DNA of 64,000 nucleotides from a virus: IMG/VR virus record IMGVR_UViG_3300020204_000007, positions 1 to 64,000 of that record; one strand, 5' to 3'. Shown piece by piece: positions 61,106 to 64,000 of this stretch (position 1 is its first letter; each line of letters starts with the position of its first letter). The notes under the pieces were generated by a model. It saw only the letters and a program-made list of their open reading frames with translations, ran no database searches and was not told where the DNA came from. The position numbers and the translations under genes were made by a program.

Positions 61106-62086
61106 ATGCACAATCTTCCTAAAATTCTACAAAAAAGAACAAATTTTAGGCCCTTTGCTTATCCCACCGCATTTGAAATTTTTGAAAAACAGCAAAAAGC
61201 TCATTGGACACCGTCCGAAGTAGAAATGGATGCCGATGTTCATCAATATCACACAGAATTTTCTGCAAAAGAAAAACATGCAATTACAACTATTTTAAAA
61301 ATATTCACACAAACAGAAAACATTGTTGCGGATTATTGGACAAACGTTGTTGGTAAATGGTTTGTGCAACCAGAAATTTGCATGATGGCAAACACGTTTG
61401 CTTCATTTGAAGCTATTCATGCGCAAGCATACGACAAACTAAATACTGCTCTTGGTCTTGATTCTAAAGAATTTTATCTATCATTTCTTGAAGATGAAAC
61501 TTTAAAAAAGAAAACGGAATTTATTGAATCCAAAATGGAAATCTTTACAGAAAAAGATCTACCATTATCCCTTGCAGTATTTTCTGGTTTTACCGAAGGC
61601 GTTTCGCTGTTTAGCTCATTTGCAATTTTATTAAATTTTCAGCGGTTTAATAAACTAAAAGACGTTGCTAATATTATTAGCTGGTCAATTAGAGATGAAA
61701 GTTTGCATTCAAGTGCTGGATGTTGGCTATTTAGAACACTAGTTTCCGAAATGAATTTTTCTAAAGAACAATTATCTGATTTGGAAGAACAAATCAAAGA
61801 AGTCGCTGAGCAAATTCATGAGATGGAAATGATTTATATCGATAAAATCTTTTTAGAAGATGAGCTCGAAGGTTTAACTAAAAACGATATGAAAAATTTT
61901 ATTAGGCATCGTATTAATCAAAAAATGCGTGATTTAGGATTGAGTGATATATATAAAAATCTTCCAACAGATAAAGTCGGCGCCTGGTTTAATCCATTAA
62001 ATCAAGCCGTAGAGTTTGTAGACTTCTTTGAAGCGCGTTCTACAAACTATGTCAAAGGTTGGAATTTCGGACACATTAACTGGTAA
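61106..62086 (+). CDS. nrdB: Ribonucleotide reductase small subunit (NrdB, class I), 326 aa
   Basis: Generates the radical for ribonucleotide reduction with NrdA. Ligand and radical motifs: TENIVADYW near 70-78, SFEAIHAQAYDKL (E102, H105, Y109, with Y as radical tyrosine), SGFTEGVSLFSSF (~174-186, E), and SIRDESLHSSAG (E and H ligands). At the position of E. coli D84 the chain reads SEVEM, so the first ligand is probably glutamate rather than aspartate. GGGAG precedes the ATG at 61106. Standard length for a phage NrdB. Followed 25 bases later by nrdA. Confidence 0.93.
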   Translation: MHNLPKILQKRTNFRPFAYPTAFEIFEKQQKAHWTPSEVEMDADVHQYHTEFSAKEKHAITTILKIFTQTENIVADYWTNVVGKWFVQPEICMMANTFASFEAIHAQAYDKLNTALGLDSKEFYLSFLEDETLKKKTEFIESKMEIFTEKDLPLSLAVFSGFTEGVSLFSSFAILLNFQRFNKLKDVANIISWSIRDESLHSSAGCWLFRTLVSEMNFSKEQLSDLEEQIKEVAEQIHEMEMIYIDKIFLEDELEGLTKNDMKNFIRHRINQKMRDLGLSDIYKNLPTDKVGAWFNPLNQAVEFVDFFEARSTNYVKGWNFGHINW

Positions 62087-62111
62087 TCTTCATACCTAAA
62101 AGAGAATACAA

Positions 62112-63779
62112 ATGAAGCTTAAAGAACTGAAGTCATCTTTTGAAGCTCCCCAATGGCTAACCGAAGAAGGTTTTATTACTTTAACAAAAGGCTATTTGCT
62201 TTCAAACGAAACACCAAAAGGTATGTATCGTAGGGTAGCAAAAGCTGCGGCTTCTTATCTACCAAATAATAAACAAAAATGGGAAGACGATTTTTTTAAT
62301 ATTATTTGGAATAACTGGCTTTGTCTTGCAACGCCAGTCGCATCTAATTTTGGAACGCAAAGAGGATTACCAATCAGTTGTTTTGGTAGTTATGTTGACG
62401 ACAGCATTTATTCTATTTTTGAAAAAAATTTAGAAGTGGCTGTTTTAAGCAAACATGGCGGTGGGACATCTTCGTTTCTTGGAGATGTTCGCGGGCGCGG
62501 GGCTACAATCAACGGTGGTGGAAATAGCAACGGTACAACTAGCTGGGTAGAAGTGCTCAGAACAACTGTTAACCAAGTTTCCCAAAACGGCATTAGACGA
62601 GGCCAACACGCTACTTATATCCCAATTGACCATGCAGATTTTGATGAATTTGTAGATGTAAGAAAACATTTAGACGGAATCCACTTAGGCGTTTCTATTT
62701 CTGATGAATTCTTAAAAAGATGTGAAAATAAAGAAGAAGAAGCTTTACGAAGATGGTTCAAATTGCTCAAGGCTCGAATGGAAACCGGTGAACCATATAT
62801 TTTGTTTATTGATAAAGTAAACGCTCAGAATCCAAGTTTATATAAAGAGCAAAACCTAAGTGTAAAAGCTAGCAATCTATGTTCAGAGATTGTTTTACAT
62901 TCTGATGCGGAACATTCATTTGTTTGCTGTTTGTCCTCAATGAATTTAGCTAAATGGGATGAATGGAAAGACACAAATGCGGTTTTTTTAGCAACTGTTT
63001 TCTTAGATTGTGTGATGGAAGAGTTTATTAAAAAAGCTTCTAGCATAAAAGGCATCGAAGCTGCTGTCAGATTTGCTAAGAAATCTAGAGCCCTTGGATT
63101 AGGTGTTCTTGGATATCATACATATTTACAAAAAAATATGATTCCATTCGACAGTCTTCAGGCAAGAATTTTTAACCACACTTGGGCAAAAGTATTAAAA
63201 ATGGAATCGCAAAAAGCTACTGAATGGATGGCTACTGAGCTTGGAGAGCCAGAATGGTGCAAGGGTGAATGCGTTCGTAACACACATTTGCTTGCTATTG
63301 CACCAACAACTTCAAATGCAATTATTTCTGGTGGCGTTTCTCAAGGAATTGAGCCGATTGTTGCAAATGCATTTGTGCAAAAAACTGCAAAGGGTACATT
63401 CATTAGAAAAAATCCTACACTTGAAGAATATTTAGAAAATTTAAACTTAAATACTAATGAAATATGGGAAAAAATCATTGATAACCATGGCAGTGTTGTA
63501 GATATCCATGGTATTTCTGAAGATGCTAAAGAAGTATTTAAAACTGCTTATGAAATTAATCAAAAAGAAATTATTTTTCAAGCAAACCAACGCCAGAAAT
63601 ATATATGTCAATCACAATCACTTAATTTGTTTTTTGATTCTAATGAAAGTCCAGAATGGATTCACAAAATTCATAAAGAGGCCGCTTTGTCTTCGCATAT
63701 TAAATCGCTTTATTATGTAAGATCTATGGCTGGGATTAGAGCTGAAAAAGCTGAAGGCTGTAAAAGCTGCGAAGGATAA
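62112..63779 (+). CDS. nrdA: Ribonucleotide reductase large subunit (NrdA, class I), 555 aa, no ATP cone
   Basis: Catalytic subunit. Key residues: PISCFGSYV (redox cysteine, ~76), SNLCSEIVLHSD (active-site cysteine with N and E, ~256), CCLSSMNLAKW (second redox cysteine, ~275), and the C-terminal GCKSCEG redox pair that is recycled by thioredoxin-type proteins. E. coli NrdA has 761 residues; this one lacks the ~90-residue N-terminal ATP cone and further segments, so it probably has no overall activity regulation by ATP/dATP. A stem-loop spans the stop codon. Well supported. Confidence 0.93.
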   Translation: MKLKELKSSFEAPQWLTEEGFITLTKGYLLSNETPKGMYRRVAKAAASYLPNNKQKWEDDFFNIIWNNWLCLATPVASNFGTQRGLPISCFGSYVDDSIYSIFEKNLEVAVLSKHGGGTSSFLGDVRGRGATINGGGNSNGTTSWVEVLRTTVNQVSQNGIRRGQHATYIPIDHADFDEFVDVRKHLDGIHLGVSISDEFLKRCENKEEEALRRWFKLLKARMETGEPYILFIDKVNAQNPSLYKEQNLSVKASNLCSEIVLHSDAEHSFVCCLSSMNLAKWDEWKDTNAVFLATVFLDCVMEEFIKKASSIKGIEAAVRFAKKSRALGLGVLGYHTYLQKNMIPFDSLQARIFNHTWAKVLKMESQKATEWMATELGEPEWCKGECVRNTHLLAIAPTTSNAIISGGVSQGIEPIVANAFVQKTAKGTFIRKNPTLEEYLENLNLNTNEIWEKIIDNHGSVVDIHGISEDAKEVFKTAYEINQKEIIFQANQRQKYICQSQSLNLFFDSNESPEWIHKIHKEAALSSHIKSLYYVRSMAGIRAEKAEGCKSCEG

Positions 63780-63798
63780 TCATTTTTATTATCCTTCG
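63770..63798 (+). other. Stem-loop spanning nrdA stop
   Basis: An 11-bp perfect inverted repeat CGAAGGATAAT/ATTATCCTTCG (63770-63780, 63788-63798) with a 7-base loop includes the last nrdA codons and stop. No T run follows, so it is not a standard terminator; it may stabilise the transcript end or mark a processing site. Confidence 0.55.
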
Positions 63799-63820
63799 GT
63801 ATTATTAAATCGGAGGAATT

Positions 63821-64000
63821 ATGAACCTTTTTGTTATTGGCTCACAGCAAGAAAGTGCTCAAGCTCTTGATGACCGTCGTTTAGTAAAAATGACTGTAGA
63901 AACACTGCAATTATTTGCGTATGCTATGCATAATTTGGAAATTCCAGAATATCATTATCCAGTAAGTAAAGAAACTGGCTTACCATTCAAAGCAAATAAC
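63821..64000 (+). CDS. Conserved phage protein, N-terminal part only (60 codons)
   Basis: Truncated by the window end. GGAGG lies just before the ATG. The translation begins MNLFVIGSQQESAQALDDRR and continues LVKMTVETLQLFAYAM. It resembles an uncharacterised phage family starting 'MNIFV...A..L.DK..VKM..E..Q.L', seen in other large phages. I recognise the pattern but not a function. Confidence 0.65.
   Translation, partial: MNLFVIGSQQESAQALDDRRLVKMTVETLQLFAYAMHNLEIPEYHYPVSKETGLPFKANN

Overview
The window is a contiguous piece of the genome of a large tailed bacteriophage, most likely a jumbo-class myovirus. The evidence is a T4-type baseplate and fibre block, a holin/endolysin cassette, and a nearly complete phage-encoded replication and recombination set (C-family DNA polymerase, DnaB-like helicase, archaeo-eukaryotic-type primase, UvsX, gp32-like ssDNA-binding protein, gp46/gp47-like nuclease, ribonucleotide reductase). 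The DNA is AT-rich, genes are tightly packed with TAATG/ATGA overlaps, starts usually follow GGAG-type ribosome binding sites, and the standard bacterial code is used. I found no tRNA, integrase, transposon or CRISPR array. The host cannot be read from the sequence; an M15-type peptidase endolysin implies a peptidoglycan-bearing bacterium.

Layout. (1) 1-25425, minus strand: an unbroken tail module. It starts with a LysM+gp25-like baseplate protein (23878-25425), a 2318-residue baseplate J/gp6-like protein, an 1181-residue wedge protein and a 760-residue attachment protein. A series of modular fibres follows (513, 1051, 614, 758 residues plus two tail-collar proteins). The fibres share N-terminal anchors, C-terminal caps and recently duplicated repeats. 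(2) 25594-29391, plus strand: two small genes, the DnaE-like polymerase (PHP and polymerase domains) and a small ORF. (3) 29380-35088, minus strand: lysis cassette (holin, M15 endolysin, membrane-anchored coiled-coil protein) behind two very long, low-complexity proteins of unknown function. (4) 35175-36567, plus strand: an amidoligase-like enzyme overlapping a low-molecular-weight phosphatase. (5) 36556-48272, minus strand: a nucleic-acid operon running gp47, gp46, the detached C-terminal part of DnaE, an HNH protein, an unknown, SSB, a UvsY-like protein, UvsX, and then a group that looks like a thymidine hypermodification pathway (FAD enzyme, amino-acid:DNA transferase-like protein, P-loop DNA kinase-like protein, dCMP-deaminase-like protein). 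(6) 48398-52837, plus strand: primase, a degenerate methyltransferase-like protein, a GroEL-type chaperonin and a small protein. (7) 52903-59259: a mixed block of strongly terminated, apparently highly expressed structural-type genes, with one beta-helix fibre on the minus strand. (8) 59363-64000, plus strand: zinc-ribbon protein, replicative helicase, NrdB, NrdA and the start of one more gene.

How they work together: NrdA/NrdB and the deaminase supply nucleotides. Helicase, primase, SSB and the split DnaE polymerase replicate the genome, and UvsX with gp46/47 recombine it. The hypermodification group would decorate thymidines after replication, presumably as protection against host nucleases. 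The tail and fibre module builds the adsorption apparatus, and the lysis cassette releases progeny.

The most notable observations are the candidate thymidine hypermodification cluster (37252-40341) and a polymerase alpha subunit divided inside its helix-hairpin-helix region, with its halves about 15 kb apart on opposite strands. Next come the amidoligase/phosphatase pair, an apparently inactive methyltransferase-fold protein next to a phage chaperonin, and a recurring TATAATAA-type box upstream of structural genes that may be a late promoter. All functional names come from motif reading by eye; no database search was run.
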